A DNA stretch of 64,000 nt, from positions 6,330,001 to 6,394,000 of the forward strand of contig NC_064214.1 of NCBI RefSeq assembly GCF_023101765.2, in the 5' to 3' direction. Source of the stretch: Spodoptera frugiperda. Its lineage: Eukaryota > Arthropoda > Insecta > Lepidoptera > Noctuidae. The notes beneath the pieces are model-generated. The model made no database searches, had not been told where the DNA came from, and saw only the letters and a list, made by a program, of their open reading frames with translations. Made by a program: the position numbers and the translations under genes. Shown one piece after another: positions 11,256 through 23,213 of the stretch. Every line of letters starts with the position of its first letter. Position 1 is the stretch's first letter.

Positions 11256-12040
11256 TACAGGTTCATATTACTTTTTCCAGGTTTGCCACTGAAGTATCGA
11301 ATGTTTGTGATTTTTGTGTTTATGAACGCACACAAGGACACGTTTTTGTTCATTTTGTTCGTTGAAATCACAAAATTTTTTGACAAAATATTAAATGGAA
11401 TTGTGGAATACGAGAATTTTTGTTTTTGTCCAAGCTTTTTGATTTTTTTTAAACCTGTCACTTGCAAACGTAAAAAAAGCGGTACACACACACATATTAT
11501 GTAGACCGTACATATGTACATGTAGATAGAGTACTAACGTTAACGAATGGGAGATGCATGTAATTCTCTTTCTATTTAGCACGAGGTAGTAAATTTTGAA
11601 AATAACCATGTACAGTGTCCAATGTATATTTATTTATTTATTTAATTTAACAGAGTCAAGAAAAGCTCCTGTTAATGTCTGTAGTGTCTGATAAGATTTT
11701 ATAAAGTCGAGGATACAAAATGTTTCATTTAATAATTAATCTTTTTATCTTTTGTTTTCTTTGATCACAAAAGAAGGAAAGGTAAAAAGATTAATTTTAA
11801 GCTGTATACTTATTTACGACATAAATTAATTGAATCAAGCTGTTATTTCATTGTTCGGAAACAACAGGAAAAGTAAATTTTATGACAAAAACAAAAATGT
11901 GCTTTAAAATTTTATTACGTCCTTGTCGTAAAATAAAGTCAATGCAGATAAAATGCAGAGTAACTGCCTACCTATTAGACAATTTGGTAGTATCTAATAG
12001 ATTGTAATACTGACTTTTTCCGTAATATTTTAATGTAACA
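11256..12040. other. AT-rich gene-free stretch
   Basis: No supported gene. The overlapping 91-, 88- and 72-residue frames at 11229-11609 run in opposite directions over the same low-complexity sequence and look fortuitous. An attt run at about 11629-11645 is a simple repeat. Confidence 0.45.
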
Positions 12041-12157
12041 AGCCAATATTGGCATGCTAAGACAGACCCCAAAGGTCTAATTGTGTGCCTAGTTTAAGTT
12101 ATATGTGTAATGTAATATGTGAAAGAAACAAAAAATAAAAAAAATAAACTAGTAGAG
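12041..12157 (+). repeat. Possible retrotransposon 3' tail with A-rich end
   Basis: The sequence aagacagaccccaaaggtct, followed by gtgtgcctagttt, gtgaaagaaac and an A-rich run at 12130-12147, resembles a lepidopteran LINE 3' untranslated tail. This is recognition by pattern only, with no frame and no second copy in the window. Confidence 0.3.
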
Positions 12158-12276
12158 GGATCCCTGATGCAATCGCCACAGCCTATAGACACTTGAAAAA
12201 CCAGTGGGGTTATAATTGCGTTGTCGGCCTTTTTGGGGGTTAGGAATTTAAGGGTTGTTAGGGAATCAGAAACTGG
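12158..12276 (+). repeat. Dispersed repeat, family D fragment
   Basis: It contains gttgtcggcctttttggggg and ttaggaatttaagggttgtt, preceded by a degenerate 'cgccacagcctatagacact' block. This is the common lepidopteran dispersed repeat related to the copies at 14918 and 17202 (cgcccatggacaccc block). There is no frame. Confidence 0.5.
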
Positions 12277-12859
12277 AATCGCGGTGCTGTCTTGAGCGGT
12301 ACTAGGCTGGAGTGTCGTTTGTCTTATTTGTACCAACGTCAAACCGACGACGTTTCCTTACAATACACATTTTATATTCAAACACCTTTGATTGACACAA
12401 GGATCGAACTCGAAATCTTATCGCTAACGACCAGCTTCAAAAACCTCTGTCGGCAGAATTGCTATAGCAACGACTAGTAAGGTCAGATGTAATCTGCTCG
12501 TATAATATTGATTAATAACTACAGCAAGTAATAAGTCAAAGGTTAAGGTAAATAAATCTGTTTGATAGTAAATATCTGGAGCCTGGCGTCGTTCAGGGGA
12601 CTTCAGTAGATGTCTGAAAGGAATTCCCTTTTAGATCAAAGATGTGTTCCACGGCAAAATGGCCTCAACCTACATTTTTAACATAGCTCGACTCCATTCC
12701 TTCGTCTCGTTATGTGTATTAATATTAGATAATAGATATATAAATAGTGTATGAGGAATATTTTTCTCGTTTGTTTGTTCTTAATCGGTGCTTAAAGAAT
12801 TCTAATTTTTAAAAAGCAACACATATGACTTCTTATCCTGGAGAAAAGTACGTTTCTCG
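12277..12859. other. Spacer, no gene seen
   Basis: AT-rich, with short opposing frames only. Confidence 0.45.
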
Positions 12860-12869
12860 TAGTGTACTT

Positions 12870-13067
12870 TCTTAGGTACCACTACAGATAGGGCTCGGAA
12901 GACTATGCCTGATTCGGATGTCCGGTCCGGACTACTTAGCACGTTTACCGGGGATCCGGCTCGAAGGGTAGGATTATGAACGGGGTGGTTTTTAGTCAGT
13001 AAGAGTCTGACACTCCCTCTCGCGTTGCCCAAGGCGGAAGAAGTGGGTGATTTTCCCCCTTAAAAAA
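12870..13067 (+). mobile_element. Short retroposon with 10-bp target duplication (family C)
   Basis: The insertion is bounded by the direct repeat tagtgtactt at 12860-12869 and 13068-13077 and ends in taaaaaa, a retroposition signature. The body runs from a 'ctacagatagggctcgg' head through ttaccggggatccggctcga to the core ggtggtttttagtcagtaag and tgacactccctctcgc. The box ggctcga... resembles a Pol III B box but is weak, so a tRNA origin is only a guess; it could also be a LINE-derived tail. It is 198 bp, longer than the 139-bp copy at 49481. Confidence 0.8.
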
Positions 13068-13077
13068 TAGTGTACTT

Positions 13078-14299
13078 ATTTAGATGAATAGTTATGTTGC
13101 GTTTTATGTTTCAAAAAAAAAGCGTACCTATCTACCTAGTTAATACAGATGTAATGTAAGCATTAAAGCCTACTTGAAAGGAAAAAATACATTCTGATAT
13201 TTATTTTAAAATATATCAAAATCATTTTCAATATGAATTTTATATATGAAAGGGCTGTCTGCCTTACAAGGCGACTTGACTTTGACGCTCCGTAAATTCC
13301 ACGCGGGCGCAGCCGGAGACATAAAGTTAGCGTAACATATCTTGGTGGCCTACAAAGCACCTCGAATCTTTATAAGTGCGATGTAAATAAAAGGGGCACA
13401 CGGGGGCTGCAATATAAAACGGCGGCGACGGTTTATTTCGACATTTGTCGCGAATAAATCACAATTTGAGAAGAACTATAGTGGTGCTTTGCCAAGAGAC
13501 GCCGCGGCACTTGTGCCGGGCTGAAGGACGTCGACACACGGGGCTCTACTTCGACCTGATACCATATTGATGCTGTTCGGTTCACCGAACATAATGTTCA
13601 TACTATTACAAATTAACCAACATTCTATTACAGTTCTATTCTTGTTAAAAGGGTTTTGTCATAACTTCCACTCATAACATAGGTAACTTATTTATTCTCA
13701 CGTAGCCATTCTTCATCAGTTAGCTACATTACGAGCCTTAATGTAATAAATACGATTTTATTGCCTAACACTGGGCATTCCAGACTATTTCTTAGAGTCT
13801 CGCTAGTCGAACTGTGTATCAAACAATATTACTCAACAGTTATAGTAACCTAGTTAGTAGTTACTCCCTATATTTATTAAAGGTCAAGTTATAAATAATT
13901 CAAATCATGCTAAGCATCTTAATGAAAGCAAAATGTTATGTTTAAAATAGCCTAAAATGTCAAGAAGAAAATGATATGTTATACTATACCAAGAGAAAAG
14001 CAATCAAGACTTTGCTCATATTATTCCACATATATTTAGGGTAAATAAAGGTTTACAAGTACTTGAGAACAACAAGCAAGTACACGAAGTCATTAGAATA
14101 TACCTACGCATAATAAGAGCTCACTTATTTAAATATGTTCTACAGTAAGCCCCGGGCGTTATGCCTGCTTGTATAAATTAAAGTGTTTTAACGGCTACCT
14201 TGTTTCTAACATCATAACAGTAATTGTTGTCTACGACGGTTTGGGAACTGTGTCTAAGATCATGAAACAAAACAATTACTTTTTATTTATATGGATTAA
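13078..14299. other. Gene-free stretch with two GC-rich islands
   Basis: Islands at about 13250-13350 and 13400-13560 are CpG-rich and non-repetitive within this window; the first contains gtaaataaaa, a forkhead-like site, at about 13383. They are candidates for conserved noncoding DNA. The 65-residue minus frame across the first island has no domain. Confidence 0.3.
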
Positions 14300-14436
14300 A
14301 ATCATTCAATGACTTCTCCAGCCTTGGGCGAGGCAAGAGGGAGTGTCAGACTCTTACTAACTAAAAACCACCGCTTTCCTACTAGTGCTTTTCGAACCGT
14401 AGCCCCGGTAACCCATTAGGCAGTCCGCAGCTCTAG
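14300..14436 (-). mobile_element. Short retroposon fragment (family C)
   Basis: It is the reverse complement of the family core: ttctccagccttgggcgagg, gagggagtgtcagactctta and agccccggtaaccc. No clear target duplication is seen, and the ends are decayed. Confidence 0.65.
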
Positions 14437-14917
14437 GTGCCATGTTATAATGGTAGACTATGAACTTTTGTAAAGTATCTAGAGTTGTAAGCACTTAAGC
14501 TATAGTGTCCATTTACCTCATTGAGTGCAAATCTAAATCGGGTGTTATACTATTTTCATCCTAGAAGCCATACAATAAAACTGTACATAGAAAGTACTAA
14601 TATCCCAAGCGAGGTGTGCGTGCAGAATATGCGCGCGTATGTTGCGTCGGCAACCTGGCGGCTTGCATCGCCGATGTTGATATGAACTTATATTCTTTGC
14701 ATTTACATAACCTATTTCAGCAAGACTTTACGTCCTCTACACGTTCACTTTGTGCAAAATACTATTGTTTAGATCAAAATGAGATAGAAACTTATGACGG
14801 TTGCGACCGAGTATGAGTTGGGTTCAGTTTGTCAGATGTGGTGGAATGTACGTTATGAGTCTGGGGCTATTTTGTGAGATTTTGTTTAGAATGTGCATTA
14901 AGTATAATCACTCACTT
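14437..14917. other. Spacer, no gene seen
   Basis: No supported gene. Short frames at 14616-14816 and 14801-15031 are at chance level, and the second runs into a repeat. Confidence 0.4.
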
Positions 14918-15050
14918 TTTTATGGAATAGGGGGTAAACAAGCAGATGGTTCGCCTAATGGTAGGCGATCAGCACCGCCCATGGACACCCACAACACTAA
15001 TGGAGTCACAGGTGCGTTGCCGGTTTTTTAAAAAGGAGTACGCTCTTTAT
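14918..15050 (+). repeat. Dispersed repeat, family D
   Basis: It shows tatggaataggggg, aacaagcagatggttcgcct, gcaccgcccatggacacc and gtgcgttgccgg, then an aaggagtacgctcttt end. This is a well-known lepidopteran dispersed repeat, probably a LINE 3' end, related to the copies at 12158 and 17202. The overlapping 67- and 76-residue frames derive from the repeat. Confidence 0.6.
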
Positions 15051-17201
15051 TTGAAGGTTTTGATTTTTGGATTGCTGTTTGATGATCATGATTTTTTTTC
15101 AGAAAAGTTTGCTTGTTTTATTAGGTGGACAATATTATCAATATTTTAATCAATTATAACACGAACCTCATGTGTAAAATTTTACCAGATTTTTGAACTT
15201 AATCACCTTAATCTCGCTCCCATCATTATCGACGTCTAATATTCAATTTTTGCTATCTGCCATAGCATTAGGCTGAATAATTTCAATAAAGACCCCCTTA
15301 ATACCCCATAATTCTGCTTTAGAATATCCCAACAACAAAATAACGCGCATGTTTGTAAAGTGAGCGAGTGCCATGGGGCCTATAATCCAAGGGTATCGCA
15401 TAAACCGCCCGGAATCGTTTATTCATTGGCACATCACACTGCCTTGTTAAAATTCTATTCCTACCTACACTATCGCGGCTTATGACACGCTTGAAGGCGA
15501 CGAGGATGGTGTTTTGTACATTATGCCCTCTTAACATGGTCCTTATTGCTTTAGAAGATGTAAATGAATTCTATTACGGACGACACAGCTTTCATACAGT
15601 ACAATACAATGTTCAACTTATAAGTCAGGCGTCACTCGCCTCACGCGACGGCGACTGGGTAATAAAGAAAGTGTTGAAGTAATGACAGCCGCGCTTTGAA
15701 TGTCGATTGTCAAAGCGCCTCACTCGGACCCTCATCAGTCAGTTCAATCCTTCACTACGTGTGTATGGCCACGGCTTTGATGGCAACTTTACTAAAATTC
15801 TTCACAACGGAACAATTTCCCGGAAAACCGTCACCCGACGCTCGGCCCTCCTTTATTCCCAGTTGGCCGTCACAAACAGTAACAATACACGATTTTTTAA
15901 TCAACCTCACTTCAGAAAAGATTAAAAAGTGTCATAGTGAGGGACGCGTCATCGTGAGTGACGCGCGGCTCCCTCGCGAAATTTAAAACAATACGGACAG
16001 GTAACTAGACGGGATTAGAGGGGAATATAAAAAGCCTCACCTGTTGTTCATGATCATTAATCATCGGAGCAATTGCTGAGCAAATTTATCTTTATCAAGG
16101 TCCCGAAACGACGGGAGTTCGTATAATGACTCGTAAACATTTTTGATAATAAAATAAAGAAGAGTAATAACAGAAAGTTGCTGTTTCTTGTTTAGACAAT
16201 TGTGTTAAAGTTTCGTGTTTAGGCTCCGGGCAGAGCTTTATGTGAATGTTTGATGCCGACTCCTCGCCGGAGTTTGTTGTTGAAAAAATAATGATCAGCG
16301 GAGTGTGGATGGTTTTATTGTGATTTGTAATAAGCGATGTTTTTCCACTTTGGATTCTGATAAGTTTTTGTTTTGCTTTAAATTTATTGAGTTCCAAAGT
16401 TGTTGTTGGCACAGTAAATTGCTATGCGGTGCTGACCTCACAAACTGAAGGAGTGAAATGGCCTCCTCAGCTAAAGTTGCATGAGCCCCATAGTTAATCA
16501 AAGTTATGTTTGTGTTGGGGAGTGGCCACGTGAGTGGTGTCGCACGTGAACACAAATAAGCACGTTGATATTGCGAGCTCGCGGCTCGGCAGCGCGCCGC
16601 GTGGTCTCGGGGAGAAGCACCATAAGTCTACTGCATACAGCGACACACATGATTAATATGAGAATAATTATACCCTTTATAAGTGTATTTAAACCTTGTG
16701 TTCGGATTAAATCAAGGCTAGAAGTTATAATGAATTATAGTTCCATAATCGTGTAATTTGTGATTAATATGCCTTTCTGTGTTAATTGTTTTATCTACAA
16801 TCTGTGTTTTTGGTTCTTATAGCTAATATTTTAACAATACCCATCACAGTAACAACACAGTAATCGCAGTTTGTCATTCGAGATAGAAGCAAAGTGGGCA
16901 CTCTGCGCTGCCTTGCTGGTGTCTCGAGCGGCACAATATTAGCATAGGTATTACGGCTTTATTAAATGCATAACACGACACAGTAATGTGGATTCAGAGC
17001 TCGGCGTGACACAATATTGAGCTGAGCGTACCTGGGGACTGTTGCTCAGCTCTGATCGATTTAGAAGCCGACGTCTAATATTTGAGGAGCTGGGATTGTC
17101 TACATTTAGATCATTGTGAGCTATGTTGTATAGGGTGATATTATGGAGTATGTTGTTGGGATTTTGTTATGTGTGCTATTTTTCTGACATCCCATGACAC
17201 T
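15051..17201. other. Gene-free stretch with a GC-rich island
   Basis: No supported gene. 15600-15990 is GC-richer and holds opposed near-copies gcgtcactcg (about 15628) and tgagtgacgc (about 15954), plus a TATA-like tataaaaag at 16026-16034 with no arthropod initiator (TCAGT) about 30 bases on. 16560-16620 is another GC patch. The 105-, 96-, 86- and 72-residue frames here overlap each other in several frames and show no domain. Confidence 0.35.
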
Positions 17202-17280
17202 TTTTATGGAACACGCCGGTAGACGAGCAGACGTATCACCTGATGGTAAGCAATCGCTGCCACCCATGGACACTTGAACT
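17202..17280 (+). repeat. Dispersed repeat, family D fragment
   Basis: The phrase agacgagcagacgtatcacc, then tgatggtaagcaatcg and cacccatggacactt, matches family D. It is truncated after the cacccatggacac block. Confidence 0.6.
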
Positions 17281-17609
17281 TTAGAAAATAACATGATTTT
17301 CTCTCATTATGTTATGACTTATGAGTCTTGCATAAAACCCAGTGGGCTCAATTAAAGACTACGTGACAGAAATTTTGGACAATACAAAATATCTGTTCCG
17401 AAAAACTGATCAAAGATTCTTCGGTAGACATTATTTGCAACTATTCTGCCAGTAAAACAGTCTTTATAAAACATTAGATGAATTGCTTTTTAGTAAAACA
17501 AGTATTCCATCAAAAGTAATTGCACGAAACGTCACAAAAGGTAGATTATTTGTTTCAATAAATTTGAACTGAGTATAAACGGTTATATTTTTCCAATAAT
17601 AACCCTTAT

Positions 17610-17770
17610 TAGGCCACCTGTTGCCCCGATAATAAATCATGGCGGACTCAGTGCATTAGATTAATCTTTTAAGTAATTTATTAGAGCGCGTCCGACCGTA
17701 GCCAATTAAATATATTCTCCTTTAACTTTTACAGGATTATTATAAAATAATAATTCAGACTTGCGGCCGT
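17610..17770. promoter_or_regulatory. Candidate regulatory island with a GATTAATC palindrome
   Basis: A non-repetitive island with an E-box cacctg (17615-17620), a gataataa GATA-like site and the 8-bp palindrome gattaatc (17659-17666), which is two inverted TAATC half-sites of the kind bound by K50 homeodomains. An aagtaatttatta homeodomain-like stretch follows. Function is inferred only from motif density. Confidence 0.2.
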
Positions 17771-18059
17771 TTACACTGAGTTACGATGTGTGTGTGCGAC
17801 CACTGTGCGACTACTAGAGTGTTTAATGTGTGGAAGTTACGGTACCTGAACTCTTTGTTAGTGATTCTTTAATTAATTAATAGTAACTTGTTTTCACACT
17901 TTTCTATATTAAATATCATCTACTCTTCAATTATGTTGAAATGGGTAATTTGTAGATACTCAACGACTTGCCAGTTGTTTCTTTGTCTTTACGTTTTAGG
18001 TAAAAGTTGTTAAGCAAATAGTTGTACAGTTGGTTATATTATATGTACAGTCGAATTAT

Positions 18060-18370
18060 TAGTTCAATTGAATGCAAATGAAAACCGATTACCGGACAAT
18101 ATGCAGCTACGTCGACCAAATCAAACGTATGCTGATGATTACTCGGTGATTCGCCCCTGCAGCGCACAGCAGACAATACGCTCTGATTGATCGGCGATTG
18201 TGATTTAAACACGATTCAAACGTGCCTCATTAACACATAGTTAAATATTCCATCACGAAACACATCAATTATTACGATTCGCGTCTTTATCTCATTAACG
18301 CGATTCTGGCTCTCAGCCAATAATTATTTTGTTATGGTTTTATTAAAATAAACGCGCCGCCGCCGCACAG
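18060..18370. promoter_or_regulatory. Candidate regulatory island, homeodomain-like sites
   Basis: About 300 bp of non-repetitive sequence mixing CpG-rich parts with tgattgat (18184-18191, Pbx/Exd-like), catcaattatta, ccaataattattttg and ttttattaaaataa (near 18338). The motif mix resembles developmental enhancers. There is no frame. Confidence 0.2.
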
Positions 18371-19379
18371 AATGAACAATTACGTATTTTCTTTCCATTT
18401 TATTTGAGTTGAGCGAAATAAATTAGTTCGCTCTTGGTTTTACAAACAGTGGTAAACCGAAGAATTTAAATTGGGACGTGAATTTCATAATCACTGATTG
18501 TATTTTAAATACTCTGTTCAGATTAAGCAATGAATATTAAATTCAATAGCCAAAATTGTAAATGTTGAGTCGTCACAAAGCAGTTCTGGCGACTTGTACT
18601 GGATGTATTTATATTATGAAATACGTAGCTAAACAGTAGCCATGCTTCGAATGAAGTTGTGAGCCATACGTCACATAGTTCACAAGCGCATACCGCGATG
18701 CTTCCCATATCGCAGTACAATGCTGGCTCGCTACGTGTCCCACACTCGCGCACTATGCGCGCGGCAATGGAATGATAAAATATGCGCACGACGACGTTGA
18801 TACGTCTCTAGTCTCCACTAATATTTACGGCAGCTGAAATGCGAAGGAATTTGATGAAAATGTCTCGTACCTAGGTATAGTTTGGAGGAGTTGCCTGGGA
18901 TTATGTCGGGAGTTATGTGTGCATTCGTTGCAATGCTTCACTCGCGACATGATTAGGATTCAGAATGTTGGCGTCTCATCTCGTGCATGATACACTTCCT
19001 TGTGTTTAATTCGTTCATGTTGGAACGAGGGAACTGTTTGATTGTGTTTGCCTCACTCACTGAATATCAGCTTAGTTTTCTAGTTGTTTTCTAGTTGTTT
19101 CAAATGTTTAATTAGTAATTAAACATTTGTTTTACCCCAAATGAGTAGATCAAGTCAATATTCACGCATGACTTTTGCTGATGACAATGGTAGTTGATAA
19201 ACTCGCGATGGTTAATGCATGGGTATTTTCACTCAAACGTCATTTTGATGTAGAATTAAAAATGACAAAATCTCGTCATTTTAATGTAGAATTAGATTAC
19301 CTACTTAAGAACAAAAGCCTTCACACCAAGATACAGCGTGACGCAGGTATTTTTCTCTTTTCTCTAAAACTCCCAAGGA
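18371..19379. other. Gene-free stretch
   Basis: No supported gene. A GC-richer stretch lies at 18640-18800, overlapped by an 88-residue minus frame with no domain. A 13-bp direct repeat, ttttctagttgtt, occurs at 19076 and 19087, with overlap. Confidence 0.4.
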
Positions 19380-19625
19380 AATATCCTTAAAATGCAAATA
19401 GGCAGGCAGGGCAGTAATTAGCTGAGGAGCCGCCGGTCCATGAGACACTGCGATGACTTATCTGAATCGCTAACAAAAGCCTCGCCGATGTTAAATTATA
19501 AAATAGACAAAGTAATTTGCGTCACGTTACATTTTACAGTTTCCGCCACAGACGGAGTAGGGTGGCCCTCAACACGCGGGCGCGTACACCGCAACGAGCG
19601 AAAACCGCGAGGCTATAGTAGTCTA
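19380..19625. promoter_or_regulatory. Candidate regulatory island
   Basis: It contains atgcaaat (octamer/POU-like, about 19393), cagtaattagctgagg and a CpG-rich 3' part at 19540-19615. It is non-repetitive within the window. Opposing 63- and 64-residue frames give no domain match. Motif-based inference only. Confidence 0.18.
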
Positions 19626-20339
19626 TTTTAGGACTAATATATATTAGAAGTTGTATCTGGGAAGAATAGTTAATACAAGTTTCAGAAAAAAACATGTAAT
19701 TGCATCTATCTTTGTAATTGACGACCATACCTACAGTTAATTTCTGAATATATGACGAGTATTCTTCTTAAAAGACATCAAGTTCCACAGAAGATCTAAC
19801 AGAAAATGAAATACCAGCTGGCTTCTGAAACATGATCCACCGTCATTAGTAGATCTCTCAACGACAAGATAATTTGGTGCTCATTTTGGCAATCACGATA
19901 AAGATGCACTCGAGCCGGCTCATCACGGCGTAACATGACGCGACATAACTCGAAGTCACGGCTAATCCGGCGACTGTCGTCTATTTGTTCTGCACAACAA
20001 TGAGAGGTGATTAGCACCGGCTTTGTTCCGCCATGTTTTCACATATTTTGCTTGTAATTTTCTGTTAATGTATGCCGAAATTAATATTGCTATAATACCA
20101 GAGTGTAAGGTTGCCATTTGCGGAATATTGTAATTAGTTCTGTTCTTGATAGCAGTATTATTTAAAGTTGTACGGCTTTGGTAAGGGGTTTACCGCGCTC
20201 TTTGACGGTTAAATGATTCTAAGATGTTTAAAATCAAATCGGATTATAAAACTTTGTTAAATTAATAGATTTTTATGCTTCTGTTAGGGAATTAACACGA
20301 TGAAAAAATAAACAGAACATTATTCTCGCTACACAGAGT
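19626..20339. other. Spacer, no gene seen
   Basis: AT-rich with a moderately GC-rich part at 19890-20030, and no recognisable frame or repeat. Confidence 0.4.
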
Positions 20340-20377
20340 ACTAAGTATCCAGAAGGAACACGACTCCAGTGAGCCGC

Positions 20378-20605
20378 GCGAGGTGTGTAATCCTTTCGCC
20401 CGGGACACATGTGCAGCGGTGCAGCGGTGCAGTCTGCATAATTCCTTGTAAATATTTCTGTGAAATCAAATTAATAGAGAGGCACTCGGCTGGATAGTCT
20501 CGCACACAGTCGCCATCATGCGCACCTCGCGGCCTGCAGGCGCGCACATAACGTGTAATCCTACCGCGCGGCACATGTGTTGCCGCCTGTACCGGCGCGC
20601 ATAAA
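20378..20605. promoter_or_regulatory. CpG-rich island with duplicated TAATCC/CACATGTG module
   Basis: Two spaced modules each begin with gtgtaatcct and end with cacatgtg: 20385-20413 and 20553-20579. TAATCC is the classic K50 homeodomain (Otd/Bcd) site and cacatgtg is a palindromic E-box. Around them are cgcgaggtg and gcacctcgcgg (opposed) and a gcagcggt tandem at about 20413-20432. The 77-residue minus frame here has no domain. This looks more like a regulatory island than coding DNA. Confidence 0.3.
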
Positions 20606-20610
20606 TCAAG

Positions 20611-21894
20611 CGCATCCCTGCCGAGACTTGATTCCGACGTTTTATACTGTTTGTACTTAGCCTTAACTGATACGTTTCTGTTTGAGGTTTAAGTTTATTT
20701 ATGTTACCTGTTGTGTGACCTTATTAAAAGAAGACATGATACGTTCACGTTATCTTACACGGTTCTCTTTAGGCAGTTACTTTTAATGTTCTCTTTATAG
20801 CAACAGAATCATTCGATGTATGTAGGTATGAAATGTGCATGAGCCAGCAATGGTTAGACCTGTTCCGGTCATTTTATTGTTCCAGAAAACAAAACATTTT
20901 CATAAAATTATCAATCATGTCTGTTTTGATAAACTCACGACTCATTTACACCCGGAAAGATCGTAAATCAAAATAACCCTACCAAACAACATCAAAAAGA
21001 CAGGATTATCAGGCTCTCATCGGCCGAACGGGCCAAAGTGAAAAATATACGAGTTATTCACACAATATACGGGCGATATCTAATCTGCGATATGAATGGT
21101 CCGGGGCGTGCCGACCGCACCGGGCCAAATGAAAAAGGCTCGACCCTCAATATGGCGTTGGCAATAATTACAACGGAGTTGACCTTTTACACAATGTCAT
21201 ACGTGTCTGTAACGATTCGATGGAACACAAAGAAGGCATAGAGAAGGGTGGCGACTCAATTATTTCTGTGCTGGAGCAAATTCTCGTGAAAGGGACCTGA
21301 TTGTTGGGACTCTTGTGTTTTGTTCAAACATATTACACAAATTAATGTGCTTGTGTTGATGTATCTGCACTAGTGGTTCATTATTTTAACTTGGAGAAAC
21401 AATACAAAGGTTGCATTAACCATTGTACCAAAATCATGGTCTTACCAGTCCTCTCTATTTTAATATGGTTGGACATATTGTCCGATGCTTCTTTCTACAG
21501 TTATCCACCGAAATGTTATAGGGGAAGAAATATTTTGAAAAGTGTTTTGACATACTAGGTTAACCCGAGGCACTAGTTAAACATGGGTAGTTTAAAAACA
21601 AGAACAACCGCACTGTTGGCTGCAATGCTACGTGTAGCGGTTTTGATTCTCGCACGAAGCAACTCTTTGTGTAATCAACAAAGTCCTCCGATTAATTTCA
21701 CAAAAAGTCATGTCATGAACTCGCTCCATTCCGTGAAGAAAGGACAAACAAACCAACACACTTTCTCATGTATAATATTATAATATTAGTATGGGAGTAT
21801 GGATGGCATGGATGATCCACTTTTATTACCTCTTTTATTTCTTTTACCAGGTATTTTTGTTTGATTTAATTGCATTCAGCCATAACTGATTCCG
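20611..21894. other. Gene-free stretch with a repeated GGGCCAAA motif
   Basis: No supported gene. gggccaaagtgaaaaa (21030-21045) and gggccaaatgaaaaa (21122-21136) are near-identical and 92 bp apart in a GC-richer patch at 21010-21200. The short frames at 21038, 21373 and 21583 are at chance length. Confidence 0.35.
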
Positions 21895-22010
21895 AAAATC
21901 ATCCAATGGCTTTTCCCGCCTTGGGCGAGGCGAAAGGGAGTGTCAGACTTTTACTGACTAAAGACCACCCCATTCCTTTTCCTGCTTTTTGAGCCGGAGC
22001 CCCGGTAAGC
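21895..22010 (-). mobile_element. Short retroposon fragment (family C)
   Basis: It is the reverse complement of the family core, with ttcccgccttgggcgaggcg, gggagtgtcagactttta and gagccggagccccggtaa. It ends abruptly at the ccccggtaa box, so it is truncated. No target duplication is visible. Confidence 0.7.
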
Positions 22011-22374
22011 ACGCTAAACTTATCTAAAACTATAACAAATATACTAAATATGTAGATATACCCATATTATCTATAGTTAAAAACTAATAAATAATAATTA
22101 TCACTAACATTATGTGAGATTCACGACCGCAATATCGGGTAAGCACAATACGAGAGGACACAAAAACTAACCCTTGTCGTCCGAATGTACACGTAAACTA
22201 TTAAATTCAAAACAAAATGGCGGTCCACCGAACACGAACGGGATAAAGAACAAACTGATGAACTGATCATATAGACATTACAATAATAACGTAATTGTAA
22301 ATAAAACGTTTTTTAAATAAAAAAGGCCTTTAATTTTCTTTACAGCCTCCAATTTTAGGTCATATAATATTCCT

Positions 22375-22490
22375 AAGGCTGAGCTTCTAAGTCTGAAAAA
22401 TACTACGCTGAAAACCGCATAAAAATCGATTCAGCCAAACGCGAGATAATCGCGCACAAACATACATACGGGTGAAACTGAGACTTCCTT
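22375..22490 (-). repeat. Lep/Helitron-like phrase repeat
   Basis: The stretch aaccgcataaaaatcgattc followed by agccaaacgcgagataatcg and cgcacaaacatacatac is the reverse complement of the unit at 61259-61400 (gagcgcgaatatctcgtg, ttggctgaaccgattttgat). This is the 'accgattttgatgcagttt' moth repeat, probably the 3' part of a non-autonomous element. Confidence 0.55.
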
Positions 22491-23213
22491 TTAGAGCCTA
22501 GTGCCATACCTCCTTTTTTGAAATCGGTTAATTTGTTGCTAAAAAATATTATTCCTTTTTTATTTTACGTCGAATAGTCAATGTTCGTAATTTAAAAATA
22601 TTTTTATTTTGTTTTTTTTTTTACAAACGTCACATTAGAATTTTCTTCTGTGTTGTACGTGCGTTTATAAAGATCGAAACCTAATGCCAAAGCAATATAT
22701 TGTGAACAAAAAACAAAAAAAACAACACATTTTTTCAGTCTGATAAAGGCTGTTCTCACTAAATAATTACGTAGATACCTGTGTAAAACTTTCCTTATGG
22801 CGTACATTCTAGTACCTACCTATAAGCCTGCTGTAGTCACCTCGAAATTACTTCACATTTCATTAACTTTAAAGTGTACATTTCCTTGGAAAAACAAAGA
22901 CTTCACAGAATCCTTGTAATAGAGACAACAACAACAGTTCCGCAGTAAACACGCAAATTACATCATGTACACCTTTTACAATATTACAATGGAGTCGATA
23001 GCAGTCGAGTTATGCGTCACATTGTTCGTGTATCGGTTGCAGCAACGGCAGCCATTGTTACGTTACTGGTTACTGCGACACTATGTTCGCTATCTGGATA
23101 CATGCTCACTTTCTTATTCGAGATAACGACTGTGGCTTAGGTGAAGTTCGAGTGTCTAATATTGTGATATTGTGTCACCATATTATAATCAAAACATTTC
23201 AGCACCTTATTCT
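22491..23213. other. AT-rich spacer
   Basis: Low-complexity A/T runs at 22540-22740. A slightly GC-richer part at 22990-23110 has no recognisable motif. The 67-residue minus frame lies on A-rich sequence and is not credible. Confidence 0.45.

Noticed and set aside
16026..16034. TATA box tataaaaag
   Set aside because: No TCAGT-type initiator at the right distance and no downstream transcript-like frame.
16095..16412. 105- and 86-residue overlapping minus frames
   Set aside because: Two registers over the same bases, no domain, composition like background.
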